Below, piece by piece: positions 21,759-33,026 of a stretch of DNA of 64,000 nucleotides. The stretch is from positions 496,001-560,000 of the forward strand of contig JANUWI010000020.1 in NCBI GenBank assembly GCA_025504975.1. Direction: 5' to 3'. The notes under the pieces were generated by a model that saw only the letters and a list, made by a program, of their open reading frames with translations, made no database searches and had not been told where the DNA came from. A program made the translations under genes and the position numbers. This DNA comes from Plenodomus lindquistii (Eukaryota; Ascomycota; Dothideomycetes; Pleosporales; Leptosphaeriaceae). Each line of letters opens with the position of its first letter. Position 1 is the stretch's first letter.

Positions 21759-23850
21759 ATGGTCAAGCGAGATCACTCTCCAGCCTCGTCGACATCGTCC
21801 GGGCTGTCCAACATCAACCCTGAATGGACAAGACAATCCAGGTCCGCGCCCTGTCCAGCGCATCGCCCCCCCAATACGACGCCCCCCACGAGTCTCGATG
21901 ACAGAGCCGTCGTCTTCTCAGAGATGACCGAGATAGAGCAAACTGTCAACGTGTACAAGGAATTCTCGCTACCTGCGGCGGCTGATAGGTCGCCCGACCC
22001 TGCATGACCTACACCAGTCGCGCCTGCCAGCCACGTCCGCAGACCAGCCAGAAGCTCGCGCAAGTCCATCACGACCTACAATCTACAGATCCTCTTTGGC
22101 ACGGCTATTCACACACCGACCAAGTATCTTGAGAAGCGTCGTAAGAACGCCGTCCATGGCACACCTAAGGCCGCTGCTCTCAAAAAAATGGCTGCATCTG
22201 CAAAGAAAAGGAGTCTTCGGCAGCTCAAGTCAGCGCAGGTTGACGACAGCGATCTGGTTGAGGAGAAGTTCGTTATGGAAGTAGCGCAGGCGGCTCGTCG
22301 TCGCCAGTCCTTACGTGTGACTGACCGCCGCCGAGACCCTCTGCGGAATCATTACAGTACTGTCCCTGGATGCCCCTTCACCGAGTGGAGTAGAAACGAA
22401 TCGTTCCATGGTCTATGCCCAAGCGCCTCGGATTCTCGCCTCAAATCTAGCCACAACTCAGCAACACCGCTAATACTGAAACGTTGGCGAGAGGATACTG
22501 ACACCAGGACCGATGATCCGAACACTCTTTCAGGTCAGCAGAAGGCGTATCTGAAGCCGAAAGCAAAAGTCTGGCTCAGGCAGGGTCTCTTCGTTGGCCA
22601 TAATCACGACTTTGACTCCCGCCTGTCGGAGAGTCAGAATCGTGCCGATAAGAACCCGAAGAAAGCCAATAACAATCGAGCCCTTCCACTTCCTATTCTC
22701 ACTAGCGACAGTCTTCTGACTAAGGATCCTCGACATGTCTTCCGAGATTTCAAGTTGCCGTTCGACGTCTACAGTCCACTGCCTAGGAAAGTAAAAGGGA
22801 ACGGTTGGGTCAAACTGAACAAGAGTGAGTGGTTTGTTTGCCATCTTATATATCATACTGAACGCTTGCAGATCGATTCATTGGCGATGCTAGAGGGTTC
22901 TGGAAGCCCATCAAGCAGGAATCCTCCCAGTGCTATTGTGGTCCTGAAAATAAGATGTGGAGAGGCTTGCCACAATCGGATCATGGCTTACGAATGCGAT
23001 AGTACGAACTGCCGACTGCCTGCCGAACAATATGACAATCGCCCATTTGCAGAGCTCAAGCGACGTGCCAAGGGCAACCGCTACGATTACGGCGTTGAGG
23101 TTGTCGATACCCAAGATCGTGGCCTTGGCGTGAGAGCCATGCGAACATTTGAGCCTCATCAAGTCATAGTTGAGTACGCTGGCGAAATCACTACCCAGTC
23201 GGAATACGAACGACGGATGAAGCAGGTTTACAAGAAAGACAAGGTATATCGTGCATTGACCTTATCCATGCGGGCTATCTGACAAGTTGACAGTGTTACT
23301 ACTTGATGAGTTTTGACAACAAAATGATCATCGACGCAACCCGTGGCACGATTGCCGCTTCGTGAATCACTCTTGCGAGCCCAACTGCGAAATGATCAAA
23401 TGGACAGTCGAGGGCGAGCCCCGTATGGCCCTGTTCGCTGGCTCTCGCGGGGTCACGACTGGGGATGAGCTCACGTATGATTACAACTTTAAGTGAGTGG
23501 CTTCAGCAAATAGGGTGTATATTGGCACTAATTTCGGCAGCCCGTTTTGTCAGAAAAACGTTCAAGTCTGCTGTTGCGGAACGGAGTCTTGTCGCGGCGT
23601 GCTCGGGCCAAGACAAGTCAACTGGACCCGTCTCTCTGACAGGCGGCAAACGGAAGTTCTCAAAGATCACAGATGCTGGTAAAGTAACCTCAAGGGGCAG
23701 TCAGAGCTCTCCAGCGAAGCGAAAGACTGGAACCGGAAATATGGCCGTAATGAAAGCTCGAGGTTCAGTTATCCGGTTCGAAACTGCTCATGAGCGTGCC
23801 GAGAAAAACTCGGACGAGCACTCGCGACAACTCGCCTCCTGCGAAAGCCG
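21759..23850 (+). pseudogene. ASH1-like SET-domain histone methyltransferase, broken
   Basis: The reading starts at ATG 21759 (MVKRDHSP) and stays in one frame to about 22820, interrupted by a TGA at 22005-22007. Introns still read well at 22825-22871 (GTGAGT...CAG), 23244-23293 (GTATAT...CAG) and 23493-23540 (GTGAGT...CAG). The AWS segment (QCYCGPENK, then CGEACHNRIMAYEC) is split by a one-base insertion near 22953, and one of its Cys codons reads Tyr (EQYDNRP). The SET core contains GLGVRAM, EYAGEI, then RFVNHSCEPNCE (23358-23393) and ELTYDYNF. A one-base deletion near 23355 breaks the frame just before the NHSCEPNC motif. A post-SET segment follows (SPFCQKNVQVCCCGTESCRG), and another shift lies near 23610. 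Homologues methylate histone H3 (K36 in fungi and animals). This copy cannot make a full protein. Confidence 0.85.
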
Positions 23851-26800
23851 TGCGTTGTCACGGTCTGCACCGAGTTCTGTTGTCACAGTCATTTTTTTTT
23901 TTGGAAAATACAAATTAAGAAGTTATTGTAGTGCGACGTCTAATGCTTACCGGTATCTTGTTGTATGCCCCGTCATCAGAATCCCAACAATCAAGAAAGA
24001 AGCAAAAATCATTGTTCAACCCCATTTCAATACACAATTAAATCACGTTCCAATACTGCCGCATATGTAAGCAAGAAACTTTAAGCTCAGTCCTATGGCT
24101 CCACCGCTCGCCAAAGTTTCCTGAACGATGCAACGTCTGTGCTGGCCGCCGTGATACAATCAAAGTTGCATTTCGATTCACATTGAGAGGTCAGCCTTCT
24201 GGTTTCTCAGTAGCACGAAGACACGAGGATAGACCAAAGGTCTGTTGCATCGAAGTCCCTTAAGACACGAAAATCAACACCTCCACCCGAGACCGAAGTA
24301 GCCTTCTAGGTGTCTTTATGCGTCGTTAACACCATAGTACTTCCTGATACGCGAGCTTTCATCATCAACTTGTTAGTAAATAAAAACTTGCAATCCCTCA
24401 ATCTACCTTTGCACATGTCAAAGAATGTAGAATTTCGAATGAAAGGGAGATCCGGCCCCAAACGAGCCGGATTGTATACATCTCCTAGCTTCCCTGAGAA
24501 ATAGAGTGATGATAACGTGTACCTGATGCGGCAAACAATGTACCTAATCGTTCGTTGATAACTTCTCTTCAGCGAAGTCTGCAACGCTTGTGTACGCTCG
24601 AATGCCTTTTACAAGAGGCAAAGTGCGCTCAAGACTCATCTCTGCGACTGTTTGGCTGCCGTTGTTGTCTTCAGCAGGAAGGATATGGATCGCTCGAGCT
24701 TATCGATTCGTTCGGGTTCAACAGCATCCCGAAGTATAGTAGAAGTGCCGGATATCTGCAACATCTTTACTAACGTTACAAGAGCGTTTGACTGGGTCCA
24801 TCGCGAACTTTGAAAGCTATATGTAGTTGCTAGTCGGGCTGATGAGAGCGAGTTGGTGGGCCTTCGGCGAAGATTCAGGCTTGAATGTCAGGCGCATAGG
24901 GGAACCTTTGAGATAATGCTTGATCTTCTTATGACCGGTCGTGCTGTATGACATTACTTCGTTAATGGCTCCCCTTGCCAACTGTACCCTCTGTACCCTC
25001 TCTACCGCATCTTATTTCAACTTCCTGCTGGTGGCAGGCAGCTCTTCCGCACAACGCTGCTCGAATTCCCTCGGGTGTTGTTAGTCTCTTTATCCTTGTA
25101 ACCTCAAAGGAAGTTGCTAGAGTCATTAATGAGCGCTTCGCAGTTCCTTACAAATTACAAATTTCTAAAAGCTGTCGCTGTGGAGGGATGACCTCAAGCC
25201 TTGCGTTCCTGAGCATGAATCTTGGTGAGATGGCGAAGATCTGCAATAGCATATATCTTGGAAGGACGGAGTGTAGTAGGCTATTAGCTTCTTGAAGTCA
25301 AGTACAGCGAATGCAAAAACCTGCTTCAAAGCTGATGGGAATGGTGCCTGTCTTAATGCGCCTTCATCTCTTTCTCTGGTGGGACTCAAATATATGTACT
25401 GAATGGTTGGATAAATATGGCTTGGGAGTGGACAAGTGGTGATGCGTGTTACATGGTAAAACAGTACGCTCTTAAGTACCACAGATGGAGTCTCACTGTG
25501 CCTAAGCGATGTGATGATGGGCCGGCTAGTGATACCTAAAGGAAAGACTTGTTAAGCCAGCGTTTATGCGCATGTGCTAGCACCCACGAAGTTTTTATAC
25601 CCGCTCACTCGAATAGACTAGCCCTGATTTTACCCTGAAAAAAAAAGTCTGGGATCCTATTTGACGTCCCGGAGATCCATGTATTCCTTGTAGATGCCGG
25701 ACAGGCGGTATTTGCGAGCATCCGTTGCTTTGGTCTTGCGGATCAGCAAACTCTTCGATAAGATTCCACGACACTGATCATAGCATTTTGTACTAGGAGA
25801 CCACCCGAAAATTGTCAAGCATCACGAACAAGATGCTTACTTTTAGTCCTGCTCAGTATATTGCGGTCGTGGATTTCGCCCTCAGGTGTCATAGTTGTGA
25901 ACCCGTGACTACGATACCGAAACCGCGTGCACGCAAATTCCCTGCTGTCATGTCGTAGCGGAGATCTACCACAATGATGATGTCAAGGAGTGGATGCTCT
26001 GGTCCGTCTAGGCGTAGATCATGCTCCGCAGCAGCACCCACTAGTAAATCGAGTCTCCTGTCCTCGAGCTTCGAAAGGCCTACTGTGTACTCCATTGATC
26101 ACGCTCGTGCTGTGTCCGTCAATACTTCCAATAAGCGTAAGGCAACATGGTTGCGCGCTGGCATCAAACCTAATAACAATAGCTACCACGACTCCACGAA
26201 TCCACGAATCCTTACAAGACACGCCAACATCTGACTCACGTCTCATATCGCCACTGCAGATACGCGGCTGGTTGCTTGGTGTAGTGATCGTACACCTGGC
26301 TGACGCCTTTTCCTGACGGCTGCATTCTTTTGTTCGAATCCAGCAGCAATGAAAACCACTTATAGTGACCTAGGCTCGCTTCGCGGGCATTCTCTTGGCG
26401 AAACTGGCCCTACCTACCAGGCGGAGGCACATGTACCACTTGTTCAAGTCTGGAGAGTCTTTACGAGGTTTTACTCTGAGGGTACAAGGCATATACGTCA
26501 ATAAAACTGGAGGAGTATGGCGTGGAAGGAAGATAGTACAGGAGCAAGCTCGTGTAGAGCATGAGTGAAAGGAGTAAGCCACGAGTGGAGGGGGCGAACT
26601 TCACGACTTGGCGTACTACGCCCGCACACGCAAAAACTGTCTTCTATGGTATCTTCAAGCACAAACAGACCCATTGCTTGGCACGTCGTTATACGCTACG
26701 CGAGGCGGACTCTGTATGTACATAACTACCTATTAGGTGAAATTTTTTTTTGCCTTATATGAGGTGCAGGCGTTGCAGGTTTGTTGCATGGCCATCGCAC

Positions 26801-27189
26801 GACGCCAACGACGCCAATGCGGCCACAATAGGTTGCCAAATTCAACGCACCTCGCATGGTCGCTCAACGCGCTCAACTCCTGACACAACATCAGTTCTTA
26901 CGTGAGATTATTGTAATGCGTGAATTGTGTTACATGACCTGTATGTGTACCTTAGCTATATTTGCTATCATTGTTGATTTTCCTATATATATATGCATCT
27001 GTACAGGCGTTACAAGTACTTTCATTAGTAACTACATAGGTCTCGTAGTGATCCTTATCACGCATGTTAGCTAACTCAGACGTATTAAGTGTAACATGTC
27101 GTACAACAATCACAAGCATGCCGCAGGTTGTTCACTTGTGCTGTCTATGATACTATTAGCCAGTTGTACATCTATTAGCAGTATCTTCA
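23851..27189. other. Long gene-free interval
   Basis: No exon structure or recognised protein. There is a T-run near 23890-23904 and a GT/AT-rich stretch near 26940-27000 with a TATATATATATG run. The frames at 24306-24584, 25165-25482 and 25990-26316 are shadows or chance readings. Nothing else was recognised. Confidence 0.35.
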
Positions 27190-27209
27190 CGTACTGTAGT
27201 CACAGTACG
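27190..27209. repeat. Palindromic site 1: CGTACTGT-AGTC-ACAGTACG
   Basis: Perfect 8 bp inverted arms with a 4 bp spacer. It is one of seven related sites between 27.2 and 32.9 kb. The constant arms with variable spacers (AGTC, CCTC, GACA, TCCT, CTCA, GTTA, CGCA) suggest a dimeric protein-binding site rather than copies of one longer repeat. Confidence 0.75.
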
Positions 27210-27362
27210 ACTTGTGCTAATAACACTTATGTCGTGCTAATACATCGCGTTCGCATCAACCCATAATAGGTATTAGAGTAGCAAGAAAGGCATAACAGTT
27301 AAAACTACATACAGCCCTGCAGCCTCTTCTGGCGTTCTTTGCCCGTCTAGTTTGGTGCTCAC

Positions 27363-27382
27363 CGTACTGTCCTCACAGTACG
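27363..27382. repeat. Palindromic site 2: CGTACTGT-CCTC-ACAGTACG
   Basis: Perfect 8 bp arms, 4 bp spacer, 173 bp from site 1. The flanking sequence is not otherwise similar to that of site 1. Confidence 0.75.
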
Positions 27383-27537
27383 TTATTAAAGGAGCCGAGT
27401 ACGATCCTTCAACTTAATTTCTTCCCCGCGTGCTCCGTCTCTTACCAGCTTCGACTGAACGGTCTGTTTCAAGCCCAGACAAATTGTCTATGTCAGGTTC
27501 AGACAATTCTGATTCAACCTCCTGCGGGCTGATGGCG

Positions 27538-28262
27538 CTAACTAACCTCTTTATCCGTTGTCCCGTTCATGCTACCGGTATAGTAGAAAATGACAGGATC
27601 ATCATCAGGATCATTTTCAAACGCCTGCATTGTAAGATGAATAGCGTCTTTACTTGCCCACAGCGTATCGACGAATCTCCCCATTGTATGGTCCCCTAGT
27701 ATTGTTTCGTTGTGCCACAGGTTGATGCCGTCGTCGTCGATAAGGCATTTGCGTCGTAAATCCGCAGTGTCGCCACTTTCGATCGTGATCGCCTGATGTC
27801 GGCCGTCCACGCGAGAGAGAAGAACGTCTCTTTTGCCCACTAGCTTGGCCTTCCGTCCCTTGTTCTGAACCTTTTTCTTCACTATCTGGACTTCTTCTTT
27901 GTTGGGTTCTCGCTTTCCACCTCTTCCGTTGAATTGATTAGTAGAGGTCGCACGTTGTTGACGTGAGTTTGTCGGGAAGATTCGGGTCTGTCCTCTTCAG
28001 CAGCTTGTGGGGTTAACAAATGTGGGAGGGGTGTTCTCTCCTTTGTGTGAGTCTCGTTGTGGGATGTGGAAATGCGCGACTGATACCGCTGGCAATCGTC
28101 GTCGCTGTCTATGTCGTCTAAGCTATTGGCAAATTCGTTGTACGCAACGCTCATGTATGACTCCATTGGCTGCGCAACGGTCGCGTATTGCTCAACCATG
28201 GCCCTAATCTTCCTGACTAAGGCATTTTGCCTAGACCGGGAGTTGGCATTCCATTGTCGCAA
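27538..28262 (-). pseudogene. Unknown protein fragment, possibly DUF6532-like C-terminal part
   Basis: Two adjoining minus-strand frames (28262-27882 and 27882-27538) form one protein-like sequence. An N-terminal stretch is rich in Arg, Asn and Ser (RQWNANSRSRQNALVRKIRAMVEQY). An acidic stretch (SLDDIDSDDDC) follows, then basic KKK-type patches near the frame junction. The pattern of a helix with NSRSR..LVRKIRAMVEQY loosely recalls the helical DUF6532 region seen in fungal mobile-element-associated proteins, but this is inference from memory. It is probably the continuation of the fragment at 28891-29133, from which it is separated by about 630 bp with several stops. Confidence 0.4.
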
Positions 28263-28890
28263 GAGTGACTTGTAAGGTGCTGGTCGTGTTAGTTATGCAC
28301 TGCAGTAAGGGATAAACGCACATCGTAGCCCTGTCATAGTGCAAGACGCTATGTTCGCTTCACCCGTTGCCCACTTAGTTAGTGCCTAGTAGATCATTGA
28401 GCACATGTAACACACTGTTGTTCCTGTTAGATTCTTGAAGAACCTAGCCGCGTCACGCTGTTGAGCCAGCGCTTCCTGTGATGTTCCCCATAAAGTTCTG
28501 GATAAAACCAACGCTATACCTTTGTGCAGGAACTATGCTCGGTTTGGCTGCAGCAGTTGCATTAGTTGATGGTTGGTACATTCATAGTATAACTCACTTT
28601 GAGTGATCCCTGGCTATAAACGCGAAGTCTGTAATAAGCCGCTGTACCTGTAATCTCGTCCTTTCTGGCTCTACTGCATTTAACCCGTATACACTTGGTA
28701 CAGTCCTCCTAACTCGTAGCATTGTTTGCGTGCGGAACGAGAGAGGCTGCACCCGCAACTGTACTTTTTAGTATTGCTGTCCTAGCCATAGGAGTCTTTT
28801 TGTAAGGCTTGTACTTACGTAATCTATAATTTTAACTGACGCGTGCTAAGAAACCATCTAGCGAACTTCCACTAATAACTCTTTTTTCGC
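28263..28890. other. Degraded interval between two fragments of one putative gene
   Basis: On the minus strand, the frame that ends at 28891 continues as coding-like sequence through TAA, TAG and TAG codons. Each is explained by a C-to-T change in CAA or CAG. After about 28800 no coding signal is seen until 28262. The interval may hold introns, an insertion or further decayed exon sequence. Confidence 0.35.
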
Positions 28891-29133
28891 TTAGTTCCAT
28901 GTATCCATCACAAGGGTTATGAAGCCCTGTTCGTTTAGCGGGAACCAAGGGTCTATGATGTATGCATCCATAGTCTCCCCTGTGATTATACGACATATTA
29001 GCACCGTTCGTGCAATGGCGGTAGCCGTGCGATCGAACTCACGTATACCCTTATATTTGTCGCGGACCTCTCTTCTCCGTTTTCGTGTGCGACCGTTAGT
29101 GTCACTCACACCTCCATCGTCGTCATCAGTCAT
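28891..29133 (-). pseudogene. N-terminal fragment of the same putative gene
   Basis: The ATG at 29133 begins an acidic leader (MTDDDDGG) and a basic RKRRREVRDKYKG stretch, then a helical part ending in YIIDPWFPLNEQGFITLVMDTWN and a TAA. The D-x-W-x-P followed by a helix with a conserved Trp is consistent with the start of a DUF6532-like domain, at low certainty. The neighbouring palindromic sites suggest that it belongs to a mobile element. Confidence 0.4.
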
Positions 29134-29442
29134 ATCTGTGGTCCCCGTATCGAAGCTACTGTTGAAGTTGTTGTCGGATCGGCGGTCGACCGTATATCTA
29201 GCCGTTTCTTTTCTCTAGCGATACGTTCTTTGGACGGCATTGTTTTTACGACGCTGTCGCGCCCGCGCCGACCATCGTGCTCTACAGAGCTTTGGCGAGG
29301 CCTTGATGGCGTTCCCTACACTGGAGGTTAGTTTCCGGTCGTTCATTCCAAAGACATACTGTGGCGCCTCCCTTGAAGTTATTAATTAGGCGTTTTTTTA
29401 GTGTCAGTTTTTGTGTAGACATTTTCCTCGCAGTGCTCGTGG

Positions 29443-29462
29443 CGTACTGTGACAACAGTATG
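29443..29462. repeat. Palindromic site 3: CGTACTGT-GACA-ACAGTATG
   Basis: Seven of eight arm pairs are intact. The one difference (ACAGTATG for ACAGTACG) is a C-to-T transition. Confidence 0.65.
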
Positions 29463-29685
29463 GGTACAGATGAGATGATTGGTGTCGTGAAAAGGGGTTA
29501 GTCCCATCCGAGGTCCTTTCATCAACGTCACTCGCTAACCCGTTATAGACGATTCGGTCTGGTTATGGCAGGATTGCATCGCATTATGGTCCGTCATTGT
29601 CGTGTATAACCCGTCTTGACCGGACAGAGCGCATCTAACTGTACGTGTGCCCTTTCTCTACTATTAGTGTATAGCGTACCTGTAG

Positions 29686-29705
29686 CGTACTGTTCCTACA
29701 GTACA
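29686..29705. repeat. Palindromic site 4: CGTACTGT-TCCT-ACAGTACA
   Basis: Seven of eight arm pairs are intact, 4 bp spacer. It is preceded by a partial copy of its own left end (ATAGCGTACC). Confidence 0.65.
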
Positions 29706-29818
29706 ATTCTTCCCGACAGCGTCAGCACCGGCATTGCAGATTCGTTTACTCTCCCATTGTTTAGGTTTACGCTCGTGAGATGCAATTAATATTATTCTTT
29801 TGCCTAATCCGACCCATC

Positions 29819-29838
29819 TGTACTGTCTCAACAGTAGA
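29819..29838. repeat. Palindromic site 5: TGTACTGT-CTCA-ACAGTAGA
   Basis: The central six arm pairs are intact and the outer positions differ. It is weaker than sites 1-4. Confidence 0.5.
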
Positions 29839-29862
29839 TTACGCTGGACGTGACAGTTCATC

Positions 29863-32640
29863 TTACTGTACTCCATCATGTACTATGTTAACAGTACGTA
29901 TGTTGTTACTTACATTTAAACCTAATCCGTGTTGGCGAGATTTGCCAACGCTAATCCGGTGGGGATATGGCTCCATCACGAAGACTCTGTTGGCGGTGGT
30001 GAGATGGAGGCCCAGACTGCCAGCGCAGGTGGAGACGAGCATGAAGTGTATACACGGGCCTTCGCGGAGGCGTTGCATAGATCTGCCGCGTGCGTCGCGA
30101 GACATGTGGCTGTCGAGGCGGACGTACGTGTAGTTGTGGGTTTTGAGCGCGATTTCGATGAGGTCGAGGGGCGTGGCCCATGAGGAGAAGAGGATGCTGT
30201 GCGGGTTAGAATCTCAGATACTCGGTGATGACTGATTGTGCTGCGACTTGCCTCTTTATCCGCCGCTCCTGCGGATTGTTCTCACTCCTTTGTCTAAACT
30301 ACTTGAGGTCATGCAATATCGCCAGTGTTTTGCCGTCATCGTCCTCGCTTTCCAAATCTGCTGCGTCGGCTGCTTCAACGAGAGATGTGCTACGCGGATA
30401 GTAGAAGCAATCCGCAGTGTTCGTGTTGTTGAGCGAGTCAAGCATCTCATAAGCTTGTTGGGGTGTAAGCGTGGGCGGGCCTGTGTCTTCTTCTCCAATT
30501 TCCATGTGATTGTGGTACATCATGCCATCTGTAGTCTTGAGAGCCCCTTCACTCAACAGATCGCGACCATGTGCACAGATTAGCCGCAAGTCGATGATAG
30601 CTGTTAGGATCTTGGCGTAAGCGCTACCTCCCATCTTGTCGCCTTGCGTGACTGCTGCAACCTTGCGCTTGGTGTCCTTCTCGTACGAACCGTGAGGCTG
30701 TTGCTCCTGACTTGAGAACGGCAGATAAACAATGAGGTCAGACTTGGGTGGTACCGCATGCTTGATAGTCTCCTTGGTTCAACGGATGGTGACTGTACTG
30801 ACCAGAAGCTGGAGCTTAGGCACGACTTCAGGATCAGCGTTCTTGAAGGGATTCAAGATGAATTAATTGAAGCCTGCTTTCGAATCAGATGGCTTGAGGC
30901 GGATGCAGTTGAAAAGGGCTCCTAGGTCTTCAAGGCGATCCTGTACAGGCGTACCGGCCACTGCCCATCGCTTCTGACCGTTCAGGGCGCCCGTGGCTTT
31001 TGACTGTTGAGTAGCATTGCGGAATGGATGAGCTTTATCCAGTACTATTCGGAACCAGTTGATGTACGGTAGTGGTCGCTTTGGATCGATGATATCCTTC
31101 GCTACGATGTCGTAGGTGGCCAGGTCTTTCGCCACCATCTCATAACGCTCAGTTCCATGGTATCGCGTCCACCTAAGCGCACTCCTGCCTTCCAGAAAAT
31201 GCTCCTTGATCTGCTCTTTCCAGTTCGTCATGGTACTAAGGGGACATGCCAACAATGTGGCTCTGCTGTTGAAAGTCGGTTGTATGAGACCAGAGTCCGG
31301 CGCCAGCGGCGGTGGTCGCTTTTCCTGAAATGCGCGAGCGTCTCGAATGGAGAGATCATTAGCTCTGAGCGACAAGATACTTAGCGTCTTGCCCAACCCC
31401 ATCTCATCAGCTAGAATGCCACCGAGACTAGACTTCGGCTTCTCAGCCCTCTCTTCACCGGTAATGACGTGCAAGTAGGACTTGCGGCCATTATCTCGCC
31501 TTCACAAAGGGTCCTTGCGGTCGTCGTGCTCAGCAGCTGAGTGATCCTGCTCTTTGTCGACCACGAAGTCGAGAGCTTGCTTCTGGTGGGGATACAGCTC
31601 GGTCTCGATGTGTTGCGATGGCTCACGAATAGGTACCAGCCCAGAGCTACTAACAACAGTGTTGAAAACGTCTTCGACATCTGCACGTATTTCATCAACG
31701 CTGCGCAACACGTAATTGCTGCTTGAAGGTCCGCGGCCGAATTGAGACGGCGCATTGTGAGCTACCGGCTGGGCCATCTGGTTGCGTGAACGTTGCTCAC
31801 CAGTCTGAGAGTTGAAGTAGTCGTAGCGCTGGAGCTCTAGTATCGGGTCCTCTAGTTCCAGGTTCTTCGCTTTGAGTATCTTTCCTAGGCCAGCAGCATG
31901 TTTTCGTGGCGCGTAAAGCTGTAGAGTGGACTTGATCAGACTAGAAGATTGAGTGCCAGGCGGTCCTTCACTAGGCTGCCTGCGACGCGGATCAGTCCAA
32001 GCCATCCACTTCAGTCCGCTCGCCTTTGCAGCATCAATCAAAGGGCGAGTCCTTGCGCCGTCTTCATATCAACACGTCCAAACTCTTTCTGTAAACTATC
32101 AGTCACCATAATAGTGTAATTGTGCTTTTGACCACCACCCCGCGAAGCGAGATTCGGATACGTCCTTGGCTACCGCGAAGACCGCCATCTTTTTTAGAGT
32201 CTGGAAACGGTACTGTGTGTGACTGGACGTAGATTGATTTAATTTTGCCTATGCAGATGTCGTCATTTAGATTAGAACCAATGATTTGGACATCATCTTC
32301 GTCGTCGCCTAACTCACACGTTAGCAAAGCTCAAAAGGAAATGTGAAATGGAGTGCTTACTTGTCATTGTCAAGTCAATAGCGGCTCCATGCGGTGGTGG
32401 TAGCTGCTGTCTATTGGAGTTTTGCAGATCAAGCGAGCTGCCGCCGCCGAAGTGCGAATGCCCGCCGCTTGGGTTGGGACGTTGGGGCTCGTTCAACTCG
32501 TTAGGCCTGACGCGCTTCGCAGGTAATGCAGTGTGCTCTTGAACGTTGTGAAGCCGCTCAACGAGAGAGACCTGGCCGGCGATAGCAGGGTCAGGGCGTC
32601 CACGTTCGGTGTCTCCACCTGACGAGGCGGGGCGCTTCAC
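29863..32640 (-). pseudogene. RAD5/HLTF-like SNF2 family ATPase, broken
   Basis: Reading on the minus strand from 32640 there is a KRPASSGGDTERG-like start (the first codon is now GTG). A 52 nt intron lies at 32360-32309 (GTAAGC...GCTAAC...TAG). An acidic DDEDDVQII stretch follows, then a HIRAN-like ICIGKI segment and YPHQKQALDFV. The ATPase box is LADEMGLGKT (near 31400). The Walker B box reads VLDKAH where DEAH is expected. The TGA at 31504-31502 replaces a codon normally Trp, the TAA at 30865-30863 replaces Gln, and a TGA at 30781-30779 stands where Arg is usual. The second lobe survives in pieces: SRDARGRSMQRL, STCAGSLGLHLTTANRVFVMEP and an HRLGQ-like box reading HGLGL. The RING region between the lobes appears deleted. 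Homologues act in post-replication repair or chromatin remodelling; this copy is dead. Confidence 0.85.
29879..29898. repeat. Palindromic site 6: TGTACTAT-GTTA-ACAGTACG
   Basis: The right arm is perfect and the left arm has two transitions. It overlaps the degraded 3' end of the SNF2 pseudogene, so part of the match could be coincidental coding sequence. Confidence 0.45.
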
Positions 32641-32711
32641 CTGACTAGACGACTTTGAGATTCAGCAGCGCGCGCGGGTCATATCGTGGGAGTTGTAGGG
32701 CAGGCGCAGCA

Positions 32712-32739
32712 TTGTTGTTGTTGTTGTAGTTGTTGTTGT
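32712..32739 (+). repeat. (TTG)n microsatellite
   Basis: About nine TTG units with one TAG interruption, just upstream (on the minus strand) of the SNF2 pseudogene start. Confidence 0.8.
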
Positions 32740-32916
32740 CGTGAGGTGTTACTGCGCCTAGGATATAGGCTGGTGGCTTAGACTGCGGAGCACCAAACAG
32801 AGTGTTCTCGAAGGAGGTTTAGGGTTAAACCTATGCTCGTGTCTGGTGCAGGAGGTGGTAGACTGAACACCAGAATAGCTGTCAGCTACGCATATGCCAG
32901 TTGTATAATCGTGGTT

Positions 32917-32936
32917 TGTATTGTCGCAACAGTACG
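32917..32936. repeat. Palindromic site 7: TGTATTGT-CGCA-ACAGTACG
   Basis: The right arm is perfect and the left arm has two C-to-T differences. A related shorter palindrome, CGTAC-GATAT-GTACG, lies at about 33012-33026. Confidence 0.55.
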
Positions 32937-33026
32937 CTACGGGGATCCACCGCTGGACTTCGAGCTCGTGCTAGAGCTTGCATGTGAATTTAAGGGCAGT
33001 GTGTGTGCACGCGTACGATATGTACG

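Noticed and set aside
26325..26345. GTTCGAATCC, a tRNA T-loop-like word
   Set aside because: No flanking stem, anticodon arm or acceptor pairing is present.
27190..27382. CRISPR-like array from the palindromic sites
   Set aside because: There are only short palindromes at irregular spacing, with no constant repeat or spacer size, in eukaryotic DNA.
32819..32834. TTTAGGGTTAAACC resembling the fungal telomere repeat
   Set aside because: Only a single TTAGGG unit without tandem copies; chance is likely.
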